A stretch of DNA of 64,000 nt from Neospora caninum Liverpool (GCF_000208865.1 NC_018398.1:806001-870000); one strand, 5' to 3'. Counted from the stretch's first letter, positions 24,533 to 36,700 are shown. Numbers and translations: made by a program. The notes: a model not told the origin generated them from the letters alone.

Positions 24533-25699
24533 CTTCCCCAGGAACAAGTTTCTGCGTTTCGGCGCGCGGGAGGAACTTGGGCATTGAAGGCAACCCTCGA
24601 AGAAGAGGCCTTGCCGCGGAGGCCCCGTGACGTGACCTCGACTACGGCGACGCTTTCCTTGCTGTCTTGCTCGGCTGGTTGGCGTGCATCGAAACCCACG
24701 CCGCGAGGGCAGTTGGTACGACAGCAAAGTTCCCACCAAAATCTCCACGGGGTAGCGCCCTCGTTTATAGCTTCAGAACCTGGATGTCAAACAAAGCAGC
24801 AACTAGGACTGGGACGGACTATGCAGTGCTGCGCATGCGGTTTCGATGTCCGCTGCGCAGCCTTGAGCAGCTGCAAAGCGAAATTCCTTACTGCCAGAGG
24901 AAACAAAGACTGAGTTTCGCTCCACAAAGACGAGGGGGTGAACACAGACCAAAAATGAAAGCATGCCTGGGTGAATTATATCAGGCGAGCAGTTGACACG
25001 GGGTTCGGGCACCTGCCACAACGCTGCATGCCGGTAGCTGGTCGTGGCGGATGGCAAGGCAACGGATGGGGGGGGGGGTTCCTCCGTGCGGGCGGTTTGA
25101 AGATAGATACCAGCCTGGGCAACTTGGCAGAAGGCTTGAAAACGCGGTTCCTGGATGCTGGGAAAGGGGTATCCAGTGCGTTTGTGGGTACAAACGCTTG
25201 ATCGCGCCAGGCAGGGTCAGCACACACGAGGGCCAACCCAGGAGCCTGGCGATCAAACCAGAAAGGGTGACCCGCGTTGGGCGACGTTGTCGGGAGTTAG
25301 CCGACCCACTATCTCCAAGCAAAATCGAAGTTTTCAAACTCCTTCTACGCGCATCTTTTTCAAATAAGCAAATTGCAAAGTGGCAACAACGCGGCAGATC
25401 CAGCAGGGATGTTTGCCTGGATTAAGGCGGGCGTAACGTGCACCGGGGAACAGCAGTGCGTGGCGCTACAATGCAACAGAATGTCACCTCGGAGATCCCC
25501 TTCCAAGCGAACATCCAGAATTGTGCTGAATGCTCGAAGATCGCTCGCGTCCGCAAAGTGATTGACAGTCTCGCCTTTTACAACATCTCTTTGCTAATCC
25601 AAGTGACTGCTTTCTTATCCATGTCTCTGTGATGGCCGTTCATTTGAAGGAGTGACAAATACGTTGGTGATGCAACATTGGTTAGCGCTAGAATACGGT
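24533..25699. other. Upstream region of the NUDCD2-like gene, no supported gene
   Basis: This should hold the promoter and 5' UTR of the minus-strand NUDCD2-like gene and the 3' UTR of the next minus-strand unit. An 11-G run lies at 25068-25078. Open frames of 76-124 codons occur on both strands without recognisable features. Confidence 0.45.
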
Positions 25700-26302
25700 T
25701 CATTCCCAGAGCGTCATGGTTGATAATGGATGAACTTGGACTCCCCTTTCGAACGTCACGAGTTTTTGCATGAAAGCCAAGGTTCCGCCAATGGTGGCGT
25801 TCCGATCCACCAACGCTGGAAGACTTCCACGGAGAGCAGAGTCCGTCTTCGGGTATGGACGATTGTCTGAAAAACGCCCGTGTTTCAGCTCTCCATCCAC
25901 GCAGAGCGCCGCAACAATGCCTGAGCGTCCTTTAAATAACGTCAAAACGTCACTCAGCCACCCTGCTGCGGAAACTCCCGTAGAGCCCACTTCAACAGGG
26001 GCCAGACGCCGGATCAGGACTTTGGGACTGAGTCATGCTCATCCATAATGACAAACCGATATACCTTTTGGAAGTCTTGGGATTAGTCCGTCCCGTTGCA
26101 TGTGCATTGCGGTCAAACGTACCACTGAAAAACCCGTGCTGAACGCACGTGTAAGTTCTTCGTACCCAAGCGTACTCCTTTTCCCGGTCGCGCAAGATCC
26201 CAAGAAAACCAGGCAATCCACTGCTCACCTGCTTTAACCTGTGGGGCATATCGTCGAGCATAAGCTCTTTTCATAGCAGCTGGCGTCCCCTCGAACACTG
26301 TC
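25700..26302 (-). CDS. Unassigned gene, last exon and a possible preceding exon
   Basis: Exon 25700-26027 follows acceptor CATGACTCAG. It reads 109 codons beginning PKVLIRRLAPVEVGSTGVSA and ends in a stop; the sequence looks like folded protein with a central hydrophobic part. A possible preceding exon, 26230-26302, lies between acceptor GGTGACAG and donor GCAG|GTGAGC and includes KRAYARRYAPQVKA. The phases of the two do not match (phase 1 out, phase 2 in), so another exon is missing or one call is wrong. The unit begins only about 100 bases after the stop of the GNAT-protease gene. I do not recognise the family. Confidence 0.35.
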
Positions 26303-26429
26303 ACCAACACGGCCTTCACATGCAGCTTACCTAGTGGATGAAGGAACGCTTACCATACAACTGCGTTCCATTCGCTTTTCTTCCGTACGATCCGTAGCTA
26401 CTTCTCTTCTCTCCAGTTGGTGTCGCCTC

Positions 26430-29400
26430 TTAGCTACTCAAGAACCCCCGAACCAAAATGGCTCGGTTCCTGAGCTTCATCTCACAGGCATGAGGGAAAG
26501 CAATCTTGTTGGCATTCCGCAGCTGTGCGTTAGAGTTCATGAGATGGTCCCAAGTTGCTACTGTTAATAGTCTGGATCTGCCGTGCTGGAGCACGACTGC
26601 CCTCCCCAACAGCGAAGCGTGTACCGCCTCTAATTGCGATTCATCACACGCTTGCGAACATTCCTCTTCACGATGCCGCAGATATTGCTCGGGGCCGTCT
26701 TCGTTAGGCGGACCACGCTGTGTCGTCTCCCGCGCACCTGCGTCACCATCCGCTTTCTTTTCCCCCCGGCATGAAGTAGAAGACGCGGCACCGCGTCTGT
26801 CAGATACAGTATCGCCTGCCTCATGGCGCGCCAACGCCAGCGAAGGAGAGTGACGAAGCTTCAGCCTTTGCTGCGCCTCTCGGCACGCGACGCCCAATAC
26901 GACCCCGTAATGTGCCTTACGGCCTCCTTTGAGAGCAGGGTATCCCCCCTCAGAATCGTATGGAACAATCAGGAGCCACCCGCGGCGTATAAACGAGGTG
27001 ATCTGATTCCACGCATTAGTGTGGAGAAGAAGCGTCTCTCCATCCGCCTCAGCGTGCGGTTCGCCGTCAGCCGTGTCACCGTCCGAGTCCTCACAGGGGG
27101 CGAATTCCACCGCTGTCGCGTCAAGATGTGCGCCTATTCGGGCTAGCCGAACAAAGTCGTAAACGCTGAAAACCTCGCCGTCCATAGAAATCCCCCACTC
27201 TCTCGACAACTTCAATAAATGGTCTCCTAGAGCGACAGCACTAGTCAAGGCCGTACCCCTTGCAGCTCCCGTGCTGGGGACGGGTCGGTCTGCGTCTTGC
27301 CCCGTCATCGCAAAGAACGTAGACGCCATGCAAAGGGCACTGACGCCGCACGAAGGCCCAATCTGTCTGCACCAAGGCACGTTAAGCAGCCTGTACGTCC
27401 AACCAGTCCGTGTGAACCCCGCAGCGATGTTGTCCTGTTCAGCCGCGGGCTCGGACACACTCGAGCTGCTCGTTTCCGCTGCCTGGGGCAGCAAGGTATT
27501 GCCAGTCGTGCCGCTTGCCTGAAAGTCTCCCAGGCATTCGCTTGCCCGAGTGGCCTGCGAGCCTTTTGTCAGCAAATCCAGAGTAGCAGCCACTTCCACA
27601 CAGCGCTGAGACAGCGGGAGGCGCTCGGGCTCTGCGATGCATGGACCCACGCGCTTACGAAACCAGATATCTCTGCTTGAGGTGTCTTCACGCGGTTGCT
27701 GGTTTCCGGAATCCGAATTGGCGAGTTGTCCCAGCAGACTTGCTTCTTGCATACCCATGGCCCGCTTTTGCTTGTTCATCAGATTCCGGAGCGTGGAAAG
27801 CATTGCCTCCTGTTGATGCGAGCTCAAGCGGGAGAGGCATGGACTTTCAACCTCCGCAGCCTGGCACCGCTGGTAGCTGCAAGACACAGAAATGCATCAC
27901 ATGTGAAGTGGTTGGATGAGGTACTTATACGTAGAGTACCACCTGCGGATGGTAGGAGACAGCCGGTCTCTACAGATCGCATACTTCCCCGATCGACAGT
28001 CACCTATACTTGCTCAATGCTTCTCACCATAAGACCTGCTTGCAATAAAACACTTCACAGCGCTACCGCAAATGCATACACTACAGTCCCAGCGGAATGG
28101 TTCAACAGAAATCAGTCGCCCCTCCTCTGATGGAGCGGGAACCGCGTCACGTGTATTGTGTGATTTGTCGAGATGGTTTGGACGCCATACCAGTCAGCAA
28201 AGCACTTCAGTCCTCAGGCCGGCTGCTCGTTACTACGAAACGAAAAGTAGTTTTCTGCTGAGAGCCTCAAAGCCGGATCCACATTCGCTGCGGTTGTGCC
28301 TGCGAGGTGGCCACTAAAGACAAACAACTCACCCAAGTTTCGTGTAGAATCCGGCCGCAGCACGGGTCCACAAAACCACGTAGTCCGCCTTCAAATCTAC
28401 AGCGGCCACCGCCTCCACCATGCGCATGAGAAGTTGTCCCCAGCCTTTCTTACGAAAACGGGCATCTACCACTACGTAAGTAGCCGCGACATATCGCGCC
28501 GGGCATCCGGGCAGTGAGCAAGGCTGCAAAGGGCCAGGCAAAAAACAGTCCAAATCAGACGCGCATTCGGAGGCACGGCTACGCCCAACATCATAACGAC
28601 GCTTGCATGACACATTGGCGCGAGAAAGTTTGCACAACCACTTTGGCAACAGGATTGAATGGATCTCAAAACACAGTTGGATTCTCGGTGAGGTGCTACA
28701 AGATGGCATTTCCGCCGGAACCGCACAGCAAAATGGGTGCGAGAAGATCCCCGCCTGGAGACAGGACCGTGTGGATACCACAGTGGACTAAGAGTCACCG
28801 CCAACGGCGCGGCTTGTGGAGAGAAGACAGGTATCAAAGTGGCAGAGTGCGCGGCTGTGATATGTGCAGTATATCGTCTTCTCGCTAGTAGCTCACCAGC
28901 AGCCTCGCGTGTCCGACCACAGACGAACCGGCCACCATCAAATAACTGCATGGAAGGGTATACCCTGATATGGTTTGTGTGGTTGCCACGGAACTGCACA
29001 AGAACTGTTTGAGTGCGACACAGTTCTGTTCCACGTGCGGAGGCGACAGTGTCGGTGATTGCGGGTTACTTGATAGGGGCCCCAACCCTTGGTCGCCGCC
29101 TTCAGCGCTTCTCGTCCACAGGGAAGGCCACGCTGTCGTCAAGATGGGGACAGCCTGAGAAATCCAGTTCTCTGCCCGCTGGCCGTCCACGCGGCTTCGC
29201 CGAGCCGCGCCAACCATCGATGCGGAAACGCTGCCGCGAAGGTCTCCCTCCAGCTCTTCTCCAGCGTGGAACGCAGTGGCGACACTCCAGTGAGCACCTT
29301 CTGACGGCGCGTGCGCGGAATGCCAATCTGCCTCATTCTGACAGCGTGTTCTCTCGCTGGGAGTCAAAAGAGAAGCCACCTCGACTGCTAGATGACAACC

Positions 29401-29553
29401 CCCGCCGGAGGGATGTGGAGAACAGGTTACATGTCCATCTCTTTTTTCTGCATATTCAGGGTTCGTGGAATCTTGCGCGCATCGTTCATGGCCAAGTCGC
29501 ACGCAGAAGACACGACATGTGTTACCACTAGAGGTGTCTGCCAGCGTGTCCAT
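26430..29553 (-). CDS. Fusion of an NAA80-like GNAT acetyltransferase and an ACTMAP-like C39-family cysteine protease
   Basis: Three exons, 28897-29553, 28333-28523 and 26430-27876, join in phase (657+191+1447 = 2295 bases) to give 764 residues. The first half resembles NAA80: a WP-containing helix region, SSVVGHARLL, then VVVDARFRKKGWGQLLMRMV with acetyl-CoA motif RKKGWG (243-248) and FYTKLGY (278-284). The LGY tyrosine is the first full codon after the second intron. The second half resembles ACTMAP (C19orf54): WCRQIGPSCGVSALCMAS (putative catalytic Cys459), GWLLIVPYDSEGG, GRKAHYGVVLGV (putative His605), and VATWDHLMNSNAQL near the end. In animals ACTMAP cleaves the acetylated first residue from actin and NAA80 acetylates the exposed acidic residue. 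The protease half has no ATG of its own until about 25 codons past the acceptor. The ATG at 29551-29553 is the first in the frame but a further 5' exon is possible. Confidence 0.85.
27877..28332 (-). other. Intron joining the two halves of the GNAT-protease gene
   Basis: The donor CTTGG|GTGAGT (28333 side) and acceptor GTGTCTTGCAG|C (27876 side) both fit consensus. Removing 456 bases rebuilds a glycine codon and the conserved LGY of the acetyltransferase. I see no alternative start codon with a coding frame, promoter or polyadenylation evidence within it that would separate the two halves. Confidence 0.75.
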
Positions 29554-29680
29554 TGTCACTTCGGTTTAGAAACTTAATGTAGCTGCCCGTGCTCTACTGT
29601 GCCCAATTAAAGAATCCTTCTTCGAAGAGAACTGCCTTTATGTGGCTCTCCGTCGGCCAGCAAAGGAAGCTGGCAATCAA

Positions 29681-30356
29681 TCACCGGCTCACAGGACCAG
29701 GTCGGTCCGGCGCAGCAGCTGCCGGCATCTCACGGCGCGCGGGGTCGTAGGTTCGCTTCTTGGAGCATCTGGGCAAGCGGAGAGTAGATAGGTGTCGACT
29801 TTCACTCGGTTCCCTACGAGGTGTAGTCAGCTTAAGGGTCATTTTGCGGCATTTCAACCTGCTTTTTTCCCATTATCGAATCAACTGAACGGAGAAAGTT
29901 AACAGACTGACGGACTCAAAACGAGAAAAGCAGCTGAACCGTAACAGGGGCATACACTTGCCGAACGCTGTGGAGTACACAAACTCCCAGGTCCGATGTC
30001 CGTATGTCTCCGTCTCGACGCCAAGTGTGACATCCGTCAGCACTGCGGTCGTCAGCCAGCAAATACCTTCTGTTTCTGGCGGAAGGCGTCGCAGCATTCG
30101 GTGCATGATCGGGCACAGCACCACTGTACAGAGAGAAAAAAGACCTGGAGCCGGCAGGGACACAAGCCTCCACGGGTAATGCGTGAAAACAAGCACACAG
30201 AGGAAATCGGCGACTGAGAACCAAATACCTACGGGCCCAGCACAATGGACTCCTCCGTCGTCAACAAGTTCAAATGCAGGTTTCGGGGCCGTGATGGACG
30301 CTGCCTTGCGTAAACGTCTACTACGCGTCGAAGATGTGTAGATGCACGCGGATATT
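29681..30356 (-). CDS. Unassigned multi-exon protein, 3' part
   Basis: Four exons join in phase: 30229-30356, 30067-30123, 29958-30042 and 29681-29768, the last ending in TGA. The joined frame reads ...FELVDDGGVHCAGPV, VVLCPIMHRMLRRLPPETE, VLTDVTLGVETETYGHRTWE, FVYSTAFGKCSKKRTYDPAR and ends PDRPGPVSR. Acceptors are pyrimidine-rich (TCTGTACAG) and the phases (2, 1, 1, 2) all agree, which argues that it is real. A second frame is also open through the middle exons but is closed in the first. The 5' end should lie to the right of 30356; I could not find it. The stop is only 128 bases upstream of the GNAT-protease start on the same strand. Family not recognised. Confidence 0.5.
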
Positions 30357-31863
30357 CTGTGCAACAAAACTTGGCCACAAGAAAGGTGCGTGGATATTCA
30401 CTTAATTCTTAAACAGCGACCTAAAGTAGCTGAGAAACACCAACGAACAGCACACCGTCCCCGAAACAAAAATTCACAACAGTGTATGAAAGTAGTATTT
30501 AGACATCAACAAACAATTCTGTTTGCGAGCGATAAAGAAGCGCATGCGAGAGACTGGGGCATTGAGTATGAATCGAGGCACCGCACAGCTTTTCGCCAAT
30601 ATTTCTAGCGACTAGACAGGGTCACGTGACACCACATTGCCGACTTGGGAGGGGTAACAGGCAACGCAGAATGGAAGGGACACTTTTATGAGAGGAGACG
30701 GGCTCTTGAAAAGACGTGAAACGAGATTGGGGCGCCCAACGATGTGGAGAAGCCTGAGACCAAAACTGGAGACCGCGCCCTGCCCTGTCGAGCAGCCAAC
30801 CCACGCTGGCAAGCGGCGAGCATGCCACGTGCAAGTGCCTGCGCGACACCACAGGACGCAAGGATTCATGGCGGATCGCAGTGGTTTCTCGCCCTTTTTG
30901 TGGTTATTTTGTTCTGAAGGACGCAGATGACGTTGTCTTCAATTTCATAGGTAAGGATACCCGCAACAGAGCAACAGGTTGTGCACTGGTCAGCGCCGGT
31001 CGGGCATCACTTTTTGGTTCCAACAGGCGCACTCGCTGCGATTTTCGGATGTTGCAGGAGGCTGTTTCACATGCTGCGCGAAGAAAAAACTGCGCTCTTG
31101 ACTCAAGAAAAGCGGTACAATCCTAGTCTCCGTACGTGTGACTCTTCATTGCGGGTGCAAAATAAATACCCTCGTAGGAGTTTGATTTTCATTGTTATGC
31201 AGTGGCTGCGCGCTGGGATTGGCTACCGGCTAGTCGCGTGGGAGATTAGGGCTTCGAGCCTGTTCTGTGGCATCTGGAAGCATTTACGCAAGTCTGCGAA
31301 AGTACCTCAAGAGCAGAGGCGGACTTCGCACACTCGGACCACTCATTGCAGCTGCTGTTCCCCAAACTCTGGTGCATCTTCACCCGTCTACCGTTTATAA
31401 GTTCAGTGCGTCGTTCGAATGTGATACATGGTTTGTGCAGGTCGCCTAGAGCGTGAAGCGAGACGAGAGAAGCAAAGCAGGCCAATTGCTCTTGATCTGT
31501 TCTTTCAGGGGCATCCGTAGAGCGCTGGATGTCAGTGGTCACCGTCAAAGGCAACGCGACTTGGAACGCCGGTTGTCCACGCCTCTCGCAAGATTGTTCT
31601 CTAGAACGAGCAGGCCCTCGTCCCGTGGAGGCGGGTTTTCCTACACTCAATGAAGCTGTGGAATCTGAGCGCGGGAGGTTGCTGTCTGTTCTGTCCCGAA
31701 GGCGTTTACCCTTCAGTTTAGGAAAATTGGCGCCAACTAACATCTTGTTGGCTCCAGACTCTAGCGAAGAAGCAACCGCCAGCAAGCGTTGTTGCGTAAT
31801 CTACAGGACCGGAAAGACTTCTCAGCCACACTGGAGTATTGAGGTGTTGTTGGGACCAAAAAA
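30357..31863. other. No confident gene
   Basis: This should contain the missing 5' exons of the minus-strand gene ending at 29681 and the promoter of the plus-strand gene at 31864. Long antisense-overlapping frames (31246-31785 minus, 31529-31888 plus) show no domain. A short plus-strand frame near 30881-30952, ending at a donor-like CATAG|GTAAGG, is not connected to anything. Confidence 0.4.
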
Positions 31864-32781
31864 ATGGATGAAATTGACGTGCGCATGACTGATCAGGGAA
31901 CAGAACCGGACCAGCAGTTGGGCCGGGGTCCCTCAGTGGTTGAAGAAAGGCAGGACATCAAAACGGAAACAGGTGGGCAGGAAAATAGTTCGGGGAGTCA
32001 AGATGGGTCTCTTTCAAGGACAGAGGATGACAATGGAAGGGATGAAGTTTTAGTGAGCAAGGAAGTGACAGTTCTCGTTGTAACAGACGTCGACAGCGGC
32101 GACCGAGTACAGAACAGTGGACTGGAAGCGGATAGCCGACACGAACAGGAAGAGGAAGCGAAACATGTACTCGCGTCCGAAACCAGAGAAGAGGTACAGA
32201 GCAGTCAACAGGAGGCGGATCGACGGAGAGACGAGCAGAAGGCGGTAGCTGAGAAAAAGCAAATCGAAGCGGCTGGCGTCACAGAAGACCCACAGTCTGC
32301 ACCACAGCGCCCTCACGATGAGAGCGGCCGCAGTGACGAGAGCGGGACAAGTGTAGTGATGGACTCATTAGAACGCGCCTTTGAAGCCATCCGAGGGGTG
32401 GCGCAGTGTGTCAGTCGAAGCCTGGAAAGGGTAACCCAGGAGGACTTCCGTGAGAACGCGAGACAAAACATTCATATGCTCGCAAGGGGAAACGTAACAC
32501 CTTTGGAACAGTGCGTATCGAGCCTGCTAGGAGAGTGCTCAGGGTTGAGTGAGCAAGTATTTCCATGTGCGGCGACAACACCAGAGGCAGAAGATTCGGG
32601 CACTCCGAAGCCGCCGCCAATTGTCATGGTTGTAGACACACCAGCGGGCCCGTACATACGCGTCGTGCCAAACTGTTTGGTGGATGAAGCCGTAAAGCAG
32701 GGACTTGTCCAAGAAGAAGATGTTCAGCTTCAGAGGGAGTTTCCTTTTTATCAGTCCAAGCAATCCCTACAACTGGCGTAA
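31864..32781 (+). CDS. Acidic hypothetical protein, single exon
   Basis: A 305-codon frame starts at an ATG in a favourable coccidian context (CCAAAAAAATGGATG) and ends in TAA. The first half is charged and probably disordered or coiled, rich in Glu, Gln, Asp and Ser (for example REEVQSSQQEADRRRDEQKA). The second half looks folded: an amphipathic stretch around MDSLERAFEAIRGVAQCVSR and a C-terminal block PPPIVMVVDTPAGPYIRVVP followed by a helix. No signal peptide, membrane segment or metal site is visible. Family not recognised. The opposite strand lacks an equally long frame, which favours this being the real gene. Confidence 0.65.
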   Translation: MDEIDVRMTDQGTEPDQQLGRGPSVVEERQDIKTETGGQENSSGSQDGSLSRTEDDNGRDEVLVSKEVTVLVVTDVDSGDRVQNSGLEADSRHEQEEEAKHVLASETREEVQSSQQEADRRRDEQKAVAEKKQIEAAGVTEDPQSAPQRPHDESGRSDESGTSVVMDSLERAFEAIRGVAQCVSRSLERVTQEDFRENARQNIHMLARGNVTPLEQCVSSLLGECSGLSEQVFPCAATTPEAEDSGTPKPPPIVMVVDTPAGPYIRVVPNCLVDEAVKQGLVQEEDVQLQREFPFYQSKQSLQLA

Positions 32782-33718
32782 GCTCGTGAGGCGAGAGAGA
32801 CTCCCATTTACGCACCACTTTCTCCAAGGAAGAATGCGAAGCGTAAACACAGCAATTCTGTGTTCGGAGACGGCGATGGGAGCCTCTATTCCAGTCCCGT
32901 CTTAGTGGCAGGTGTGCGTTCCTTCATATATTGAGACCTCTTGCTAGGACACCCGTTCGTTTGCGACTTTGTGATTGTGGCCCGTCTCTGGCCTTCTGTG
33001 GAACGTCTTTGCGTTACGATGTTTGCCCAAAATCCAGGTCTTTGTTCATTGATGAAGCTCGCTTATTTGGGGCGAACGTGAGGTTTCAGCACGACAGCGT
33101 GCGGGAACCTCCCTTGCTGCGGCTGACCTCCTCTGTCACATCCGTGACCCCTATCCAAATTTCCCCCCTCACAGCGCACGCACATATCTACTTGCTGGGC
33201 GTGGCGAACAATGCCGCAAGTAGCATGTTTCACGGGAAATCATACTTGAAATAATCTGCTCCAGAACTATGGTACTTTGGATACTACGCCTTGAGTGCCA
33301 CAAAATTCGGATTGTTAAGCACTCTTTGTCACGATTCTGAATTAGACCTGGCTGTTGTGGTGCACTGGTGCCTGCATCACTCGTAGGATTCGTGATTTTT
33401 GCTGAAACACTGTATCACATTCTGCATCCCATCTGATCGTGATTCACCTTCTGATACGTAGCTTTTGCTGGAGCTGGAAGCTCTACCCGGGCTAGGTTTC
33501 ACATTTAAAGTGCTCATCAGTGGCGCTCCACTCTGAGAATCCGGGACAGCATGGATCGGGCAGCTCAGTTCTTTCTTCAGAGCCCTGCATAAACCAGTGA
33601 CCTTACTCAACTAGACGTTACACACAGACGTTACTGATCCCAGAAGGACATTGTAGACTCGCCCCAACAAAGGTGGTTTCGAAAATTGTTTCACTCTCTT
33701 GGCATTTGCTCGTAGTTC
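32782..33718. other. Convergent 3' region
   Basis: It lies between the stop of the acidic protein and the stop of the EF-hand-like gene on the other strand, so mainly 3' UTR is expected. A serine-rich 78-codon frame (33377-33610 minus) was considered as a terminal exon but does not fit the phase. Confidence 0.5.
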
Positions 33719-36700
33719 TTAGCGCGGAAAGAGAGCTTTCTTCAATGCAGTTGTCTCCTCTAGCGGAACGACATCACCTGCATACGCCCATCAGACAGTC
33801 CGTATCATGTCAGCCGTAAGGCTGCTCAAAAGGGCTTCTACGCACTCGAAGGTGGAATACCTACTCTCGGTAGGCAGGGCATAGGTATAAGTAGGTAGCT
33901 GCTTTCACCCATAGTTTGTCTAGCAGACGACTTGTCTGGTGCGCTTCATTGGAACGCGTACGTCCTACAGAGATACCACGAGCCAAATCTCCCTAAAATA
34001 TTCATGCCTCTCATTACTTCGCTCGAAGTGCTCTGACGTGGCTCTCACCTCTCCTGGTAAAGTATACGGAACCCAGGCTATCTGTGATCGTGCGATCTTC
34101 TGGTTCAGGGCCATCTTGCAGATCTACTGACGATACGAAGTCCAAATAATTGAACTCTTTTTCGTTTCCTTTGTCGCAGTAGCGAAGACAAAGCTGCAGT
34201 CACATATAAACGCCCCCACTGGCGCAGGTTTTGCCTTCGTTTGAGAGCATGCCAGGATGCACACGCAGACTGCTTCCATGGTGCGAAGCGAGTTATCCTG
34301 CGGCCTCTGGAATTTTCTACGTAGGGACCGCGCTCTCGCTGTTATCAAGCAGGCCCTCACCATGGTAAGATCTTTTTCTGATAAGGGCAATCCCAGCATG
34401 CTCATAATCCTGGAAAGTTGCAACTTTGTCACATGCATCCTGAAAGTGGAGCGGATGAAGAACATCAGCGGCACCGTTGTAGATCCTTGTGTTGTGAATG
34501 AGCATATGTTTGCCTCGTTTCTAATGTGACTAATAAGCAGCTCCACTTTTTGTCCTATCGCATGAACCCGAAACAAAGGGACGAACACAGCCAGTGCGCG
34601 TCTAACGTCCTCTGTTTGTCGAAGTCTTGAAACGTTGGCTTGATCGCTTTTCGAGTCTTGGCGATGCTGGTTCGTATAACTTGTTCGATTTTGTCGATCT
34701 CCGCCTGCATGCAGTTAGATATTGGATTCATCAGTCAACCAGCTCCGGGCGAAACAGCACGGTCCAAGGTTTGCGATAGCGACGTGTCAGGTGTTTGTGA
34801 TCTATGCGTAATTACCTCCTCCTCTGGAAGACGCCGGATGCGATTTCTTTGGGCCGGTTCTACAATTTCCTTCCCAGGCAAGTTCACCCTGGTAAGCGGG
34901 TGCTTGTCCAGGTCCTGAATAGAGCCATCATTGTGATAAGGTATGGGGCTATATGTGCATGAGACTGCATTCCGGACATCTGCTGTCGTCGCCCCAACTG
35001 ACGTGAAGTCAGGCAAACCGACCTCGATAGTAAAAGCTTTGTCGATTTGTTCACAAAGTGCCTGATAATTGAACATTCCATCCTCACGAGAATACTTCGC
35101 TACGAGGTAGTCCCAGTCTTCCTGCAGAAAGAGGCATAATCCTGGCAGCAGTGCTTCATGGACGGCTCCAAGTAAATGAATCGACTTCTAGAGATCAAGT
35201 GGAAACGAAAAAGGTCTGACGTACGTCTGAGACGTGAATATTGAGCTTCGAATCCAAGGTTGCCCTTGCCTGGGTCCTCGTACAGTGGCCTTTCCGCAGG
35301 TGGTCAACATCCTTGAAGTGTTCTTTGATTTGAAGCTGTTTTAGAGCGACCACCGCCTGTCATCAAGGCGGTTCGCACGGGAACGCGGCATTCGTCGAGA
35401 AGTGAAAATGTTTCCATGAGGTTATGCAAACAGATGGCACAATCTGCTCCGGACCCCATTTATTGAGAGATTGAGAAACGGAATCGTTGGGGTACGGGTG
35501 AGTTCGTGTATTGCTGGGTCTCACGGAAACCTCTCTTTGTAATATGGTCTGGAGTTTTCACCTGGATTTTGCGTTCCGGTTCCAGGTCTTCATGAGACCA
35601 GTGACGATTGGAAGAGCGATTAACATACGGAGAGGTTGCAAACGGTAGGTAAAGTTCAGCCGCCTTGTCCGCGATAAGGTTATGGACGAAAATATAATTA
35701 ACATCTGCGTCTTCTCTACTGAAGTGGTCAGCAAGAAGAGCTATTTCTTCCTCAGTGAACTTTCCTGAAACATGGATCGTCGGCAGCATCGCATCAGCCC
35801 AGGGCACTGAGATAGGGCATGTGCGCGTAGAAACAGCCTATTGAGATACAGACACACGCCATATTCGCGGACGTCCGGCAGAGAGACTGTCCTTTTCGTT
35901 CTGACCTTCTGCAGCCTCAAATGGAAACTGCCGTCTGAAAACAGTGCTAGAGACGTATCCGCTCCGGAGTTTATCAAAGTCCTGGTAGCAATATTTGAGA
36001 ACAATGCCACGAGTTCTTGATAACAGTGCAAGGCGCCGGATGATGTCATCAATCTGAACCATCTTCTCCTGGGGAAGAGCCTTGGGAGTGAACCTCGGAG
36101 GCAGGCATGCACCTACGTACAACAATGAATGGGAAGGATTGAAACGTTCTCATCTCAGCAATGGCTACCAGGTAGCAGCCTCTCATGCTGAGCACAGAAG
36201 AGAACAAATCAACAAAACGGAAGAGTTCGAGCTGGTCGCTGACTTCTAGAGCTCTCGTTGATTTCCGAATACATAGATTTCTCCGGGTATTCGTGAATCA
36301 CACCCTAAGGCTACATCATCTCACTGACCCTGCCTGTACGCGTAGATAACGAAGAGGGTACGAGGGATATCCACCTGGTTTCTGCTCCAGTACCGAAGTG
36401 AAGCTCTTGAACATGAACGTGATTATGAGGTCAGTCCCGGTGGTTTGCGCGACCACCTCTTGTAAAACCTCACGGGCGGAAAGCTTCCCGTGCAGACTGC
36501 CTGTCGCAGTTGCTGCCCACCTGGTGTAGGCGGCTCAAGCAGGGGAGTTTTCTCTGCTTGCGTTATTCTGAAAACAGTGTTAATGCTATCACAAAACTCA
36601 TAGTAGCGAATCCCGCCTGTCTTCTCATCCGCATACGCGTGAAATAGCACCTGCGCTTCATCGTGGTCTAGAGACACTCCGCACTGGTTGAGAGCTCGAA

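Noticed and set aside
29916..30245. Second open frame through the exons of the unassigned gene
   Set aside because: It is closed by a stop in exon 30229-30356, whereas the chosen frame stays open through all four exons.
31529..31888. 119-codon plus-strand frame overlapping the start of the acidic gene
   Set aside because: It overlaps the better-supported ATG at 31864 in another frame and has an equally open antisense partner.
33377..33610. Serine-rich 78-codon minus-strand frame considered as the last exon of the EF-hand-like gene
   Set aside because: It needs a phase-2 donor, while the preceding exon (34049-34193) ends in phase 1. The exon 33719-33777 fits the phase and ends in a stop.
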